A stretch of 64,000 nt of DNA from Cyclonatronum proteinivorum (GTDB taxonomy: Bacteria; Bacteroidota; Rhodothermia; Balneolales; Cyclonatronaceae), in assembly GCF_003353065.1 (NCBI RefSeq), contig NZ_CP027806.1, positions 3,678,501 to 3,742,500 on the forward strand, in the 5' to 3' direction. Positions 1-9,375 of the stretch are shown piece by piece (the first letter of the stretch is position 1; each line of letters starts with the position of its first letter). The position numbers and the translations under genes were made by a program. The notes beneath the pieces are model-generated. The model saw only the letters and a list, made by a program, of their open reading frames with translations. It was not told where the DNA came from and did not search any database.

Positions 1-1
1 A

Positions 2-805
2 TCGGGACGCGTGAACGAATCTCTGGCCGGAAGAAAAAAAGTTTTCACGCTTCTGCCCCTTTCCACAGGAGAACTCCTTCAGCACTACAACCCTTTTGAA
101 CTCAGCGAACAGCTCACTGACCGACTTATTTTTGGTTCTTATCCTGAAATCCTGAATCTCCGTTCGACAGCGGATAAACTGGAGTATCTTCGGGATGTAT
201 CCACTTCATACATTTTCAAAGATATTCTTGAACTTGAAAACATCCGTTACCCATACAAAATCAATGACCTGCTAAAGCTGCTTGCATGGCAGACCGGTGC
301 TGAAGTATCGATTCACGAACTGTGTCAAAAACTATCCCTGAACCGGGAAACGGTGGAGCGCTACCTTAACCTGCTTGAACAATCCTTTATCATTTTCAAA
401 CTGCGTGCCTTCAGCCGTAATCCCAGAAAAGAAATCAGTAAATCCGTCAAATATTATTTCTATGACACCGGTATCCGAAATGTTCTGATTGATAACATGA
501 ACCCACCGGATCAGAGAAATGATATCGGTGGGTTATGGGAAAACTATTTGATTGCTGAACGAAAAAAATATCTCCTTTTTGAAGGCATTCATGCATCCCA
601 ATGGTTTTGGCGCACCTATAGCGGGACTGAAATAGACTATATTGAAGAAAGGGATGGAAAACTCTTCGCCTATGAAATTAAGTACCGGCAAAAAAAAGCT
701 TCAGCACCGCCCAGCTGGAAGGAAAACTATGGCCATCACTTTGAGTCCGTTAACAGCGCCAACTACACCGGTTTTCTAAACCCGAAAAAAGACCCGGACC
801 AATAA
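2..805 (+). CDS. DUF4143 / AAA_14 ATPase, C-terminal part (5' end outside window)
   Basis: The frame is open to the first base (SGRVNESLAGRKK...), so this is the end of a longer gene whose P-loop half lies upstream of the window. What remains matches the second half of the AAA_14/DUF4143 family: the NESLAGR-type turn, a winged-helix stretch (about residues 85-130), the conserved 'KSVKYYFYDTGIRN' region, then a PD-(D/E)XK-like domain with 'GTEIDYIEERDG...AYEIKY'. Such proteins are single-strand ATPases of unclear role, often found as accessory genes. Base composition is more AT-rich than the metabolic genes nearby. A second, broken member of the family lies at 19246-19683. Family assignment is confident; function is unknown. 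Confidence 0.85.
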   Translation, partial: SGRVNESLAGRKKVFTLLPLSTGELLQHYNPFELSEQLTDRLIFGSYPEILNLRSTADKLEYLRDVSTSYIFKDILELENIRYPYKINDLLKLLAWQTGAEVSIHELCQKLSLNRETVERYLNLLEQSFIIFKLRAFSRNPRKEISKSVKYYFYDTGIRNVLIDNMNPPDQRNDIGGLWENYLIAERKKYLLFEGIHASQWFWRTYSGTEIDYIEERDGKLFAYEIKYRQKKASAPPSWKENYGHHFESVNSANYTGFLNPKKDPDQ

Positions 806-830
806 GCACCGTTTGACCCGTAGCGCCGAA

Positions 831-1877
831 TCAATCCGGCTTGAGTGCCCGGGACCATTCCATCATTACCCGATAGGCTTCATTTCGTACGGATTCGCGG
901 GAGAGAATGAGATCATGCATGCCATTTTCAATTTCGGCCAGCTGCAGATCCGGTGTTTGCAGGTTCCGGGCACCGGCTTTGATGTGCGCAACATTCAGCA
1001 CGGCATCCCCGGTAAAGAGAATCTCATTCATTTCGTTTTCCGGCACCGTTTTATCGGAATGCATAACCAGAACCGGTACGTCAAGACGGAGTCCGCGGCC
1101 TACGCGTTTATGGCCCAGCCGGATGGCACGTATCCATCCGTAGTTGATACGCACACCCGAACCTTTCCAGGCGGTATCGAAATCCCATTCGCCTTCTTCT
1201 CCCGCATAAATACTTGCCCCGTAAAAGCCCGGTGCCCCCTCAGGCGTCAGCTTATCCGGGTTTGATTTTCCGCGCCATGAAATAAAGGGAATGACGACAC
1301 GGCGCATGAAAAAGCCGGCATTGAAATCGTAAAAAGGACTGTTAAGCAACAGCGCTTCGAACATGCCCTCCCCGTAGCGGTCGGCAGCATAAAGGGTTGT
1401 GGTGAGTCCGCCGGTTGAATGACCTTTGAGAATAATATGGCCGGCACCGGCTCCACGTATGTAATCCAATGCCTTGTCGAGATCTGCGTAGTACTCAGCC
1501 AAATCGCGCACATTGGTTATTTTCTGATGAGATCGCCACGAGCGGCCATATTTCCGGAGATCAACCGCATAAAAATCAATCCCCTCCGCATTAAAGCGCC
1601 CGGCCATTTCTGTCTGAAAGAAATAGTCGTTGAATCCGTGCACATAGAGCACTGCGCGCGCGGCAGCTTCCTCCGGATTAACCAAACTGCGAACAAGGGT
1701 TATGAACACCTCCCCCTCATAATCGGGATCCATTTCAAAAGTACGCTGCTCGAAAGGTGCGCCAAGCACATCGGTTACCCAGCCGTCTTCCGGAGAAGCC
1801 GCCTGAACCGCGGAATGTGTTATAATTACAGACAGGCCTGCAGTGATAAACATCAGCTTCAGAATCCGGCTATTCAT
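831..1877 (-). CDS. secreted alpha/beta hydrolase (serine lipase/esterase-like)
   Basis: The start is taken at the ATG giving MNSRILKLMFITAGLSV, which begins a clear signal peptide ending near THSAVQAA; an upstream in-frame start would add 15 residues before it. The mature protein has the oxyanion-hole segment 'YVHGFNDYF', the nucleophile elbow GHSTGG (Ser near residue 154 of the chosen start), a later acidic segment 'VLVMHSDKTVPEN', and a C-terminal 'ENGMHDLILS' holding the likely catalytic His. This order fits the hydrolase_4/monoglyceride-lipase type. It is probably a periplasmic or exported esterase; substrate cannot be told. It is convergent with the DUF4143 gene, with only 25 bp between stops. 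Confidence 0.82.
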   Translation of the reverse strand: MNSRILKLMFITAGLSVIITHSAVQAASPEDGWVTDVLGAPFEQRTFEMDPDYEGEVFITLVRSLVNPEEAAARAVLYVHGFNDYFFQTEMAGRFNAEGIDFYAVDLRKYGRSWRSHQKITNVRDLAEYYADLDKALDYIRGAGAGHIILKGHSTGGLTTTLYAADRYGEGMFEALLLNSPFYDFNAGFFMRRVVIPFISWRGKSNPDKLTPEGAPGFYGASIYAGEEGEWDFDTAWKGSGVRINYGWIRAIRLGHKRVGRGLRLDVPVLVMHSDKTVPENEMNEILFTGDAVLNVAHIKAGARNLQTPDLQLAEIENGMHDLILSRESVRNEAYRVMMEWSRALKPD

Positions 1878-1956
1878 TGGTGAGAACAATTGTTTTTTAA
1901 GGAATTCAGGAAAACCATGCACCGCATTGCAGCATTAAAGTTGCGCATTTTGCGGC

Positions 1957-2451
1957 TTAAAAATCAGGCGTTTCAGGATCAGCATAAAATACGGCAACCA
2001 CTGCGCTCTCGCGGTCTGAAAACTGAAGCATGCCTTCAATCATAACAGCATGGGTTGTTTGCTCGAGCGCTTCCATGTAGCGGTCTTCAACTTCCATATC
2101 AGGGCAGAACATTTTGGTTGAAGCCATCTGCGTAAAACTAAGTCTGCCGGCTTCCTCAAGGGTGAAGCCACCGGTGAACTGATTGCAGCCCGCAAAGCCG
2201 TAAACGCGTTCCTCTGCACCGTCAAAGGTAATACCCGGCTGCCGCGCCCCTTCCATCGTGAGCGTAAACTCTTCGCCGTGCAGGTTTACAAGCACCCAGT
2301 TTGATTCACTTAAGGTTTGAGTCGTGATGGATTCAGGCACTGCCTGCTGCATACTTTCGGCGTCGGTGCTTTGTGTTTCATGACTCTCACAGGCAGCCAG
2401 AAACAATAAGGCTGCTGTGCACAGCAAAACAAAAATTTGGATCGGTTTCAT
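1957..2451 (-). CDS. META-domain lipoprotein (HslJ-like)
   Basis: A lipoprotein signal (MKPIQIFVLLCTAALLFLAAC) is followed by one META/HslJ-like domain: 'LSESNWVLVNLHGEEF', 'GITFDGAEERVYGFAGCNQFTGGF', 'LSFTQMASTKMFCPDMEVEDRYMEAL'. This pattern, with the GCN turn and the T-x-M-x-C motif, is typical of the family. The ATG at 2451 is preferred; a TTG two codons upstream would overlap the preceding stop. The gene lies directly downstream of the NlpE-like lipoprotein (stop and start within a few bases), so the two are very probably one transcript. META proteins are linked to envelope or antibiotic stress, but the role here is not known. Confidence 0.8.
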   Translation of the reverse strand: MKPIQIFVLLCTAALLFLAACESHETQSTDAESMQQAVPESITTQTLSESNWVLVNLHGEEFTLTMEGARQPGITFDGAEERVYGFAGCNQFTGGFTLEEAGRLSFTQMASTKMFCPDMEVEDRYMEALEQTTHAVMIEGMLQFSDRESAVVAVFYADPETPDF

Positions 2452-2453
2452 AC

Positions 2454-2927
2454 TCAATTGCCCTCCGATTCGGATTGCTTACGCAGAATATACAGATCAG
2501 CAAGATCGCCGGTCACGCGCTGACCATCCATATCCAGCTGAATCACCGCATTTTCGGCCACAAAAAACTGCGCAGGTCTGTTTTCCACGCCTGCAAGCGT
2601 TACGGTATTTCCGGCCTCATTCCAAAAGAAATCGCCCTCCGTAGTTTGCGGTTCATCATCCTTGCCGAGATATTGTATGGTCAGGACGAAGCTTTCATCA
2701 CGCGTGAGCTCAAGCGTAGTGTCAATACCCTCACAATCGGCACAGGGCGTGACACCATGATAGGTTCCGAACCAATCCAGTGAAACGCGGGCATAGCTTG
2801 AAGGTGAAGGATTTGTTTGCTGCTGCGTCAGCAATTCGGAATCTGTTTCAGGAGTGTCGGCTGATCCACAGCCCGAAGCTATAACCAGCACAAAAACGGA
2901 GATAAAGCTGATGATAAATCTGTTCAT
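2454..2927 (-). CDS. NlpE-N-domain-like lipoprotein
   Basis: The signal peptide ends in a lipobox (FVLVIASGC). The mature part carries the NlpE N-terminal signature: 'WFGTYHGVTPCADCEGIDTTLELTRDESFVLTIQYLG', including the CxxC pair seen in copper-homeostasis NlpE proteins, then 'GDFFWNEAGNTVTLAG' and a C-terminal 'LADLYILRKQ'. It is about the length of stand-alone NlpE_N proteins (157 aa). It is first in a two-gene unit with the META-domain lipoprotein. The likely role is outer-membrane stress or metal sensing; this is inferred from the family. Confidence 0.8.
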   Translation of the reverse strand: MNRFIISFISVFVLVIASGCGSADTPETDSELLTQQQTNPSPSSYARVSLDWFGTYHGVTPCADCEGIDTTLELTRDESFVLTIQYLGKDDEPQTTEGDFFWNEAGNTVTLAGVENRPAQFFVAENAVIQLDMDGQRVTGDLADLYILRKQSESEGN

Positions 2928-3033
2928 GATCTAAATGTAGTTTAGGGTTCACAAGTCTGAAGCACCAAAAAGCGTTTGCTTCACGCTTTTCGAATATAAG
3001 GTGAATCAAAGAGAACCCTGCAACGGAACTTAC

Positions 3034-3046
3034 CCCGCATTATTCA
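3034..3046 (+). repeat. lone MITE end (CCCGCATTATTCA) preceded by TTAC
   Basis: These 13 bases match the left end of the MITE-like elements at 23142 and 47784, and they are preceded by TTAC, which fits the TTAn target seen at the full copies. No matching right end was found nearby, so this is a decayed copy or chance. Confidence 0.4.
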
Positions 3047-3200
3047 GCCTGAAAGCTGATAAGGCGATTCGAGATCAGAAAAAGATGCGTAAGCACAACG
3101 ACGCGGACTAAAACTGCCTTAAACCGTGAAAATACAAGCGGACCAGGAAAAGTCGGGACGTCTCCCCTTCGGCAGCTTAATGGTCTGGATGAACGCAAGA

Positions 3201-4454
3201 TTAAACCAGCTCCAGTGCCTGCTTCAGGTCCCAGATAATATCTTCATGGTGCTCAACGCCCACCGAGATACGTACGAGACTTTCGGTAATGCCAAACTCG
3301 CGACGGTGCTCGGGGTCAACGCCGGCATGTGTCATTGTAGCCGGGTGCTCAACCAGTGATTCCGTACTGCCCAGGCTCACGGCGAGCTTCATGAGCCGGA
3401 GCCCGTTCAGAAAGCGAAATGCTTCCTTCTCGCCCCCGTCGATTTCAAACGACATCATCGCACCCGGTGCGCTGTACTGCCGCTGATAAATTTTCCAGGC
3501 CGGTGAGCTTTCGGGTATAAGTCCCAGGTAGTACACAGATTTAATTTTGGGATGTGTACTGAGATAACGCGCAACTTCCTGTGCGCTGCGGCACTGCTGC
3601 TCCATTCTGATTTTGAGCGTTTCCAGGCTGCGCATAAGAAGCCATCCCGTATGCGGGGAAGCCATATTGCCAAGGAAGGTCCGCAGGGTTTTGACCCGTT
3701 TGATGACTTCTGCACTGCCCGTACACGCACCCGCAATCAGATCGCTGTGCCCGCCAAGATATTTGGTAGCCGAGTACAGCACCATATCTGCACCGTGCTG
3801 CAGCGGGTGCTGCCAAAGCGGTCCCATGTAGGTATTATCAACCGCCATATACACATGCTTATCAGTTGTGCCGTAATGATCTGCAATTTCGCGGCACATT
3901 TGGAGATCAATGATGGTATTGGTCGGATTGGCCGGTGTTTCCACATAAATCATGGCAAGACGATCGGCTTTACCGGTCGCTTCGAGCTTATCAATGATTT
4001 CATCTTTCTTCATTCCGGCCTTAAAGCACACGGACTCCACCCCGATTTTCTTCAAAAAGTAGTGGATGAAATGATCGGTACCGCCATAAACCGGTGCGCT
4101 GTGTAAGAGCACATCGCCGGGACTCAGAAATTCTAAAAGCACGGTGGTGATCGCACTCATCCCGCTTTCGAAAACCGCGCAATCATCCGCCTGCTCCCAA
4201 AGCGCGAGACGGTTTTCCAGGATTTCAAGGTCGGGATTGTTAATCCTGCTGTAAATAAGCCCGGGCTCTTCTCCCTCATCCTTTTCCCGGAGTCCGTAGG
4301 CCAGCTCAAAAAACGCCTTGCCTTCCTCCGCACTTTTGAACACAAAGGTGGAAGTCATAAAAATGGGAGATTTCACTGCGCCTTCTGAGAGTTCCGGCTT
4401 GTAGCCGTAGGACATCATCAGGCTTTCCGGCCTGAGCTTGTGTTGTGTAGACAT
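3201..4454 (-). CDS. trans-sulfuration PLP enzyme (cystathionine gamma-synthase/lyase or methionine gamma-lyase type)
   Basis: This is a 417-residue Cys/Met-metabolism PLP enzyme. Visible motifs are 'YSRINNPD' (about 68-75), 'FESGMSAI' (95-102, phosphate-binding), 'ETPANPTN' (172-179), 'VDNTYMGP' with the cofactor aspartate near 206, and 'YSATKYLGGHSD' with the Schiff-base lysine near 231; the end 'LVRISVGVEHHEDIIWDL' is canonical. The residues needed to separate gamma-synthase, gamma-lyase and methionine gamma-lyase were not resolved, so no symbol is given. It acts in cytosolic sulfur amino-acid metabolism. A TATATTTG box lies about 36 bp upstream of the ATG. The gene stands alone between lipoprotein and fasciclin genes. 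Confidence 0.9.
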   Translation of the reverse strand: MSTQHKLRPESLMMSYGYKPELSEGAVKSPIFMTSTFVFKSAEEGKAFFELAYGLREKDEGEEPGLIYSRINNPDLEILENRLALWEQADDCAVFESGMSAITTVLLEFLSPGDVLLHSAPVYGGTDHFIHYFLKKIGVESVCFKAGMKKDEIIDKLEATGKADRLAMIYVETPANPTNTIIDLQMCREIADHYGTTDKHVYMAVDNTYMGPLWQHPLQHGADMVLYSATKYLGGHSDLIAGACTGSAEVIKRVKTLRTFLGNMASPHTGWLLMRSLETLKIRMEQQCRSAQEVARYLSTHPKIKSVYYLGLIPESSPAWKIYQRQYSAPGAMMSFEIDGGEKEAFRFLNGLRLMKLAVSLGSTESLVEHPATMTHAGVDPEHRREFGITESLVRISVGVEHHEDIIWDLKQALELV

Positions 4455-4489
4455 GGATACATTATAAATTCAGGATACATTTCAGACCA

Positions 4490-4497
4490 CAAATATA
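4490..4497 (-). promoter_or_regulatory. Bacteroidetes-type -7 box (TATATTTG)
   Basis: On the minus strand this reads TATATTTG, a perfect match to the TAnnTTTG -7 element, and sits about 36 bp before the ATG of the trans-sulfuration enzyme. I saw no clear -33 TTG at the usual spacing. Confidence 0.45.
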
Positions 4498-4730
4498 CCT
4501 AAAAAAAGGCCCTTATGCGCAGCTATTTCGCCCAATAATAAACAAAAAAGCGGTTTTTTGTTCACCGCACTATTCATTCCAAAATTTTCCTTTGGCAGCG
4601 TGACAGCCATGTCAAAGTGAAATGACAACCGGGCAATCCATCAGAAATAGTAAACTTCAAAAACACGGACAGGCATTTTGAATTTCTTTGAACCATTGGT
4701 TTTGAAGTGATGCGGGAAAGTAAACTGCAT

Positions 4731-4763
4731 AAAAAAAGGATGCACCGAAACCGATACATCCTT
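4731..4763 (-). terminator. rho-independent terminator of the fasciclin gene
   Basis: Arms AAGGATG / CATCCTT (4736-4763) are followed on the minus strand by a run of T, about 30 bp after the fasciclin stop codon. Confidence 0.75.
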
Positions 4764-4793
4764 AATTGGCAATACGCCTAAAACTCTGTCAAA

Positions 4794-5396
4794 TTAATAT
4801 GAGCTTGAAGTGCGGCGCTGACGCTGTTCGTGATCCATGTTGCGGTCATTCCGGTGATACACGCCTTCTGCAGGGGGCATAATTACGGCGTCTACAACAT
4901 GCACGACACCATTCGAAGCCATGATATCAACATCTGTAACCTTCGCATTTCCGACTCTTACACCTGAATCATTAACTACGACAGGTAATACGTTGTTGGC
5001 TGCTGTCGGCGCTTCTTCAATTTGGGTCACTACATCAGAAGTTACGGTTGCGCCTATCACGTGGGTTAGTAAGACCTCACGCAATAAATCATGATCAGCC
5101 AAAAGGGCTTGTAGCTGGGTTTGTGATACCTGCTCAAATGCTGCGTTTGTTGGCGCGAATACGGTAATATCACCCGCTTCGCGCACCGTTTCTACAAGAC
5201 CGGCTTCTGTTAACAACATGGCAAGGGTGCTGAAATCATCATTGCTTGTTACGAGATCAACAATGTTTGGAGCTTCAGCTTCTTCAATTGCTGTTGCGCT
5301 TGCAGTCTGCGAGTAGCTGCTGTATTGCGCATTGGCTGTTGAAAATATAAATGCCAGGACAAAAAGTGATAATGCTGCTGTTTTTAGTGATTTCAT
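4794..5396 (-). CDS. secreted fasciclin (FAS1) domain protein
   Basis: A signal peptide (MKSLKTAALSLFVLAFIFSTANAQ) is followed by one FAS1 domain of about 130 residues: 'NIVDLVTSNDDFSTLAMLLTEAGLVETV', 'DITVFAPTNAAFEQV', 'LLTHVIGATVTSDVV', 'VTDVDIMASNGVVHVVDAVIMPP'. The FAPTNAAF and NGVVHVVDAVIMP motifs are the H1 and H2 FAS1 signatures. The tail is basic and low-complexity (NDRNMDHEQRQRRTSSSY). FAS1 proteins act in adhesion at the cell surface; the partner is unknown. It is a single gene with its own terminator. Confidence 0.9.
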   Translation of the reverse strand: MKSLKTAALSLFVLAFIFSTANAQYSSYSQTASATAIEEAEAPNIVDLVTSNDDFSTLAMLLTEAGLVETVREAGDITVFAPTNAAFEQVSQTQLQALLADHDLLREVLLTHVIGATVTSDVVTQIEEAPTAANNVLPVVVNDSGVRVGNAKVTDVDIMASNGVVHVVDAVIMPPAEGVYHRNDRNMDHEQRQRRTSSSY

Positions 5397-5810
5397 GATG
5401 AGATAGTTTAGTTGAAGTTAGCCTGCATTTTGCAGTGTCGTCAATAAAAACTGATTGGTGCGATAGTGCGTTTACAATGACAAAAGTCAAGTTGTAAAAT
5501 ATTGAATTTATTGCACTTCAACTACTTAGCGATCTGTATCGCGGCTTAATTAAGTATACAACAAGCTATTTGTTTTCCTTTAACACTTGTATATCCGCCA
5601 AAATGCATGAAGATGGTCATCCTACAACCGCAGAGCTGATATCTGTCAGATAGCTTGTCTTTTTATGCCTGAAATTTATTTGCTGAGCAAAGCAGTGCTC
5701 CAGCGAATAGTTACCCCACCTGATTTTTAGTAAAAACGCACCTTTAGCCGCACATCATGAATCTCAGGAATCGTTCTGAGCCAAAAATATGGATGCCGTT
5801 ATCATGCACC
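5397..5810. other. intergenic region, 414 bp
   Basis: AT-rich spacer between the fasciclin gene start and the serine dehydratase stop. I saw no repeat, no strong hairpin and no plausible ORF. It presumably contains the fasciclin promoter. Confidence 0.5.
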
Positions 5811-7235
5811 CTAACACTCAATCACGTTTACCGGGATGGTCGCAAGACCGCCTTCGGAGGTTTCCTTGTATTTGTGATTCATATCGAGGGCGGTTTCCCA
5901 CATGGTTTTGATCACATCATCGAGGCTCACGCGGGCTGTGCTCGGATCTTCATCGAGGGCGATGTTGGTCGCGGTGATGGCCTTCATGGCGCCCATGCTG
6001 TTGCGCTCGATACAGGGCACCTGCACGAGACCGGCAATGGGATCGCAGGTCATGCCGAGATGATGCTCCATGGCGATTTCAGCGGCCTGCATCACCTGCT
6101 CGCGGGTGCCGCCGAGTACCTCCGTGAGCGCTGCAGCAGCCATTGAGCTCGAAACTCCGATCTCGGCCTGACAGCCGCCCATTGCCGCAGAAATGGTTGC
6201 GCCTTTTTTGTAGAGGGTTCCGATTTCTCCGGCTGTGAGCAGGAAATCCACCACGGCGTCATCATCGAAATTCGGGGTGAAGCAGTAGGCGTAGAGCATT
6301 ACGGCGGGGATCACGCCCGATGCGCCGTTCGTTGGCGCCGTGATGATGCGTCCGAAGCTTGCGTTTTCCTCGTTCACCGCAAGCGCAAAAATGCTCACCC
6401 ATTTGTTCACCGTGTTGAAATCCGTCGGACCATTTTTGATGGCTTCGAGCCATTCGTCTGCATTGCTGAATTTGCGCCCGTTCATCCGCTTTTTGGAGAG
6501 ATCATGCGCCCGGCGCCGGACTTTCAGCACCCCGGGGAGCGTACCCTTTTTGTTCACGCCCCGATAGACGCACTGCTTGATTTCCTCCCAAATGTACAGC
6601 GCATGGCTCCGGATCTCCCCGGGTGTGCGCCAGGCCTGCTCATTCAGAAACACAAGCTCCGAGACTTTGAGATTCAGTTTGCGGCAATTGTTGAGGATAT
6701 CCTGCGCCGTGTGGCAGGGATACTGCGTGCGGCGGGCGTCGTTCTGTATTTCGTAGTCATCGTCGCCTTCCCGCACCACAAATCCGCCACCAATGGAAAA
6801 GTAGGTAGCCCGGTAGGGTTCACGGTCTTCAAAGGAAGCTTCGAACGTCATCCCGTTCGGATGGAAATCGAGGGTGATGCCAAACTCAAAAACGAGATCG
6901 CGCGCATACTCGAAGGGGATTTCCCGCTCCCCGCCGACCACGATTTTATCAACCGCTTTGATGAAAGCTACACGCTCCGGGATGGTGTTGGTGTCCACCT
7001 GCGTGAAGTCGTGACCGGAGAGGCCCATCAGCACCGCTACATCCGTGCCGTGCCCAAAGCCGGTTTTGGCGAGCGAACCGTAGAGGAAGACTTTTAGCCT
7101 GGTCACTTTCTCCAGCATACCTTTACGCCGGAGGCTGTTTACGAAACGCTCTGCCGCATTCCACGGCCCCATAGTATGCGAGCTTGAAGGGCCAATCCCT
7201 ACCTTGATGATTTCAAAAGCGCTGATGGATTCCAT
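5811..7235 (-). CDS. sdaA: L-serine ammonia-lyase, iron-sulfur dependent, single chain
   Basis: 474 residues with alpha and beta domains fused, as in E. coli SdaA. The N-terminus 'SAFEIIKVGIGPSSSHTMGPWNAA' is the beta-domain signature. The C-terminal half carries 'ASFGRIITAPTNGASGVIPAVMLYA', 'GATISAAMGGCQAEIGVSSSMAAAAL' and 'MTCDPIAGLVQVPCIERNSMGAMKA', which give the cysteines expected to bind the 4Fe-4S cluster. It deaminates L-serine to pyruvate and ammonia in the cytosol. Length and motif order match the family, so the assignment is strong. It stands alone, with 317 bp before the divergent histidine-kinase gene. Confidence 0.93.
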   Translation of the reverse strand: MESISAFEIIKVGIGPSSSHTMGPWNAAERFVNSLRRKGMLEKVTRLKVFLYGSLAKTGFGHGTDVAVLMGLSGHDFTQVDTNTIPERVAFIKAVDKIVVGGEREIPFEYARDLVFEFGITLDFHPNGMTFEASFEDREPYRATYFSIGGGFVVREGDDDYEIQNDARRTQYPCHTAQDILNNCRKLNLKVSELVFLNEQAWRTPGEIRSHALYIWEEIKQCVYRGVNKKGTLPGVLKVRRRAHDLSKKRMNGRKFSNADEWLEAIKNGPTDFNTVNKWVSIFALAVNEENASFGRIITAPTNGASGVIPAVMLYAYCFTPNFDDDAVVDFLLTAGEIGTLYKKGATISAAMGGCQAEIGVSSSMAAAALTEVLGGTREQVMQAAEIAMEHHLGMTCDPIAGLVQVPCIERNSMGAMKAITATNIALDEDPSTARVSLDDVIKTMWETALDMNHKYKETSEGGLATIPVNVIEC

Positions 7236-7552
7236 GTCAGAAACAGTTTTTTAATTAAGCAGGTCGAATCAGAAGTATGTGGCACGAAGACTCCTTGCGC
7301 ACGAGGGTTTAAGGTATCATTAATTCAGGATTTTTTTGAGAAACCAAAGCGGTGTAATTGATTTATGATGCTTAAATCGCGTAAAGCTTTTTGTGATATG
7401 CCGCTTAAAAATTACCTAAATTCATTTCACTGTATAATATCAGCCGGCTATATCGATTTGCCTCTTTGCCTCAATCCGGGCTGTTCATGAATTTTGTTAT
7501 CTGCCATCACAAAGCATCGGATATACCGGCTTAGCAAATAGCTGTATCAACC
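7236..7552. other. intergenic region between divergent sdaA and sensor-kinase genes
   Basis: 317 bp, AT-rich, expected to hold both promoters. No repeat or strong hairpin was noticed. Confidence 0.45.
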
Positions 7553-9304
7553 ATGTTTTTCAATGTTTTCGCTGTACCGGTGATCCTTGCCGTTATGCTG
7601 GGCCTTTTGGTTGCGGCAAAATGCTACGCGCTTGGCAACGAGAGAGGGGAGCGCTATTTCGCGGCTTCGATGGCGGCTGCGTCGGTATATGGCTTTTTTT
7701 ATGCGCTTGAGCTCAGCACTGCAAACCTTGATCTGATGGTTGTTTTTCTCAAGCTGCAGTATCTCGGGGCACCTTTCATTATCCCGTTCCTTCTGTTCTT
7801 TGCCCTTCGCTACTCGAATCGTGATCGTCCGCTTACGACGCTCAAAATTCTGCTGATTTTGATGATCCCGGTTCTGATTATGATCGGCGTGCTGACCAAC
7901 AGCCTGCACCTGCTGGCTTACACGAGCTTCGAAACCCGACACAACGGCTTCTTCGACGTGCTCGTGAGCGGCAAGGGGCCGGTTTACAGCCTCCATGTGG
8001 CGTATGTGGTTATTCTGACCGCGGTGGCTGATTTCTACATTTTTATGCTGCTGTTCACCGTGCACCGGTACTTTTTCTGGCGGGTCTTTTTGGTTTTCAC
8101 GGCCGTGACTTTGTCGTGGATCGTGTACCTGCTGCACCTGATTGGCCTGATTCCGCTGGGGCTTGATGCCGTGCCGTTCATGTTTCTGATTACCGGCATT
8201 CTGTTTTATATCGGCCTGGTTAAGGTGCAGATTTTTGATGTCATTCCGGCGGCGCATAGGCAGGTGTTTCAAAACCTGAATCAGGGACTGCTCATTTTTG
8301 ACCATGATGACCGCCTGATCAGCGTCAATCCGCATGCCCAAAAGCTGCTCGGTATTCCGCCGGATTCTGTACTGACCAACATACAGGCCGTAAGCCGGAA
8401 ACTGCCCGGCATTTTAGCGCTGTACAGGGAAGCTTCCGGCAGTATGAGTGTGAATACGGAACTTTATGAACCGGAAAGCGGTCGCTGGTTCGAAATCAGC
8501 ATTCAGGTCTTTAAGAGCCGTCGCGATGAAAAGGCAGGCAAGGTTATTTCCGTGCGGGATATTACCAGCAGAAGAAATGCGGAAACAGAGCGCGAACAGC
8601 TGCTGCAGCTCACGCAGTCTCAAAACGACCGGCTTCAGCAGTTTGCCCATATAGCCTCCCACAACCTGCGCTCACACTGCACGAATATTTCGGCGCTGAT
8701 TACTTTTTTAGAGGAAGATGACAGCGCCCTTGCCCAAAAGGAAGATTTCGGCTATCTCCGGACTGCAGCCCAAAACCTGCAGGATACCGTGGAGCATCTT
8801 TCAGAAGTAGCCCGTCTGCACACCAATGACGGGCAGCCCCTGAGTCCGGTTCCCCTTACACAGACCATCCAACGTGCGGTTGCAAGCGTTGTGGCGGTAG
8901 CACGGGAGTCAGAAGTGCGCATCACAGAGGAGCTGCCCGGCGAGGTAACCGTCTGGGGAATTCCGGCCTATCTCGACAGCATCTTTATGAATCTGCTTAC
9001 CAACAGCATCCGCTACCGATCGCCCGACCGCAGCTCCTTTGTGCATCTAAGTTTCACCGAGGACAAATTCGGCGTAACGGTTCATGTTAAGGATAACGGC
9101 CTCGGTATCGATCTTGAAAGAAATAAGCGGAAATTGTTCGGAATGTTCAATACCTTCCACGAGCACCCCGACTCGCGGGGAATTGGCTTGTTTATGAGTA
9201 AAGCCCAGATTGAAGCCATGGGCGGTAAAATTGATGTGGAAAGCAGCCCGGGCGTGGGAACAACCTTCCATGTGTGGTTGCGAAAAAATCCCGACGGCGT
9301 TTAA
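7553..9304 (+). CDS. sensor histidine kinase, 7TM N-terminus + PAS + HisKA + HATPase
   Basis: Domains in order: seven hydrophobic helices (about 5-225) of the histidine-kinase N-terminal 7TM type, a PAS domain (about 235-345; 'NQGLLIFDHDDRLISVNPHAQKLLG'), a short coiled coil, then the dimerisation/phosphoacceptor H-box 'FAHIASHNLRSHCTN' with His370, and an HATPase_c domain with N-box 'NLLTNSIRYRS', G1 'VKDNGLGID' and G2 'GIGLFMSKAQIE'. It should autophosphorylate and pass phosphate to the response regulator 70 bp downstream. The H-box subtype (SHNLRSH) is that of phytochrome-like or Rcp-coupled kinases common in Bacteroidetes. The signal sensed is unknown. Confidence 0.9.
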   Translation: MFFNVFAVPVILAVMLGLLVAAKCYALGNERGERYFAASMAAASVYGFFYALELSTANLDLMVVFLKLQYLGAPFIIPFLLFFALRYSNRDRPLTTLKILLILMIPVLIMIGVLTNSLHLLAYTSFETRHNGFFDVLVSGKGPVYSLHVAYVVILTAVADFYIFMLLFTVHRYFFWRVFLVFTAVTLSWIVYLLHLIGLIPLGLDAVPFMFLITGILFYIGLVKVQIFDVIPAAHRQVFQNLNQGLLIFDHDDRLISVNPHAQKLLGIPPDSVLTNIQAVSRKLPGILALYREASGSMSVNTELYEPESGRWFEISIQVFKSRRDEKAGKVISVRDITSRRNAETEREQLLQLTQSQNDRLQQFAHIASHNLRSHCTNISALITFLEEDDSALAQKEDFGYLRTAAQNLQDTVEHLSEVARLHTNDGQPLSPVPLTQTIQRAVASVVAVARESEVRITEELPGEVTVWGIPAYLDSIFMNLLTNSIRYRSPDRSSFVHLSFTEDKFGVTVHVKDNGLGIDLERNKRKLFGMFNTFHEHPDSRGIGLFMSKAQIEAMGGKIDVESSPGVGTTFHVWLRKNPDGV

Positions 9305-9375
9305 GCCCCATCTGCCAGCATAGCTGAACAACAGCAATCGAGCAACCATGATTAAACCTTACACAACAGCTAACC

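Larger units (their letters stand above)
4455..4793. other. intergenic region, 339 bp
   Basis: It holds the promoter of the PLP-enzyme gene on one side and the terminator of the fasciclin gene on the other. The short frames in it show no family motifs. Nothing else was recognised. Confidence 0.6.
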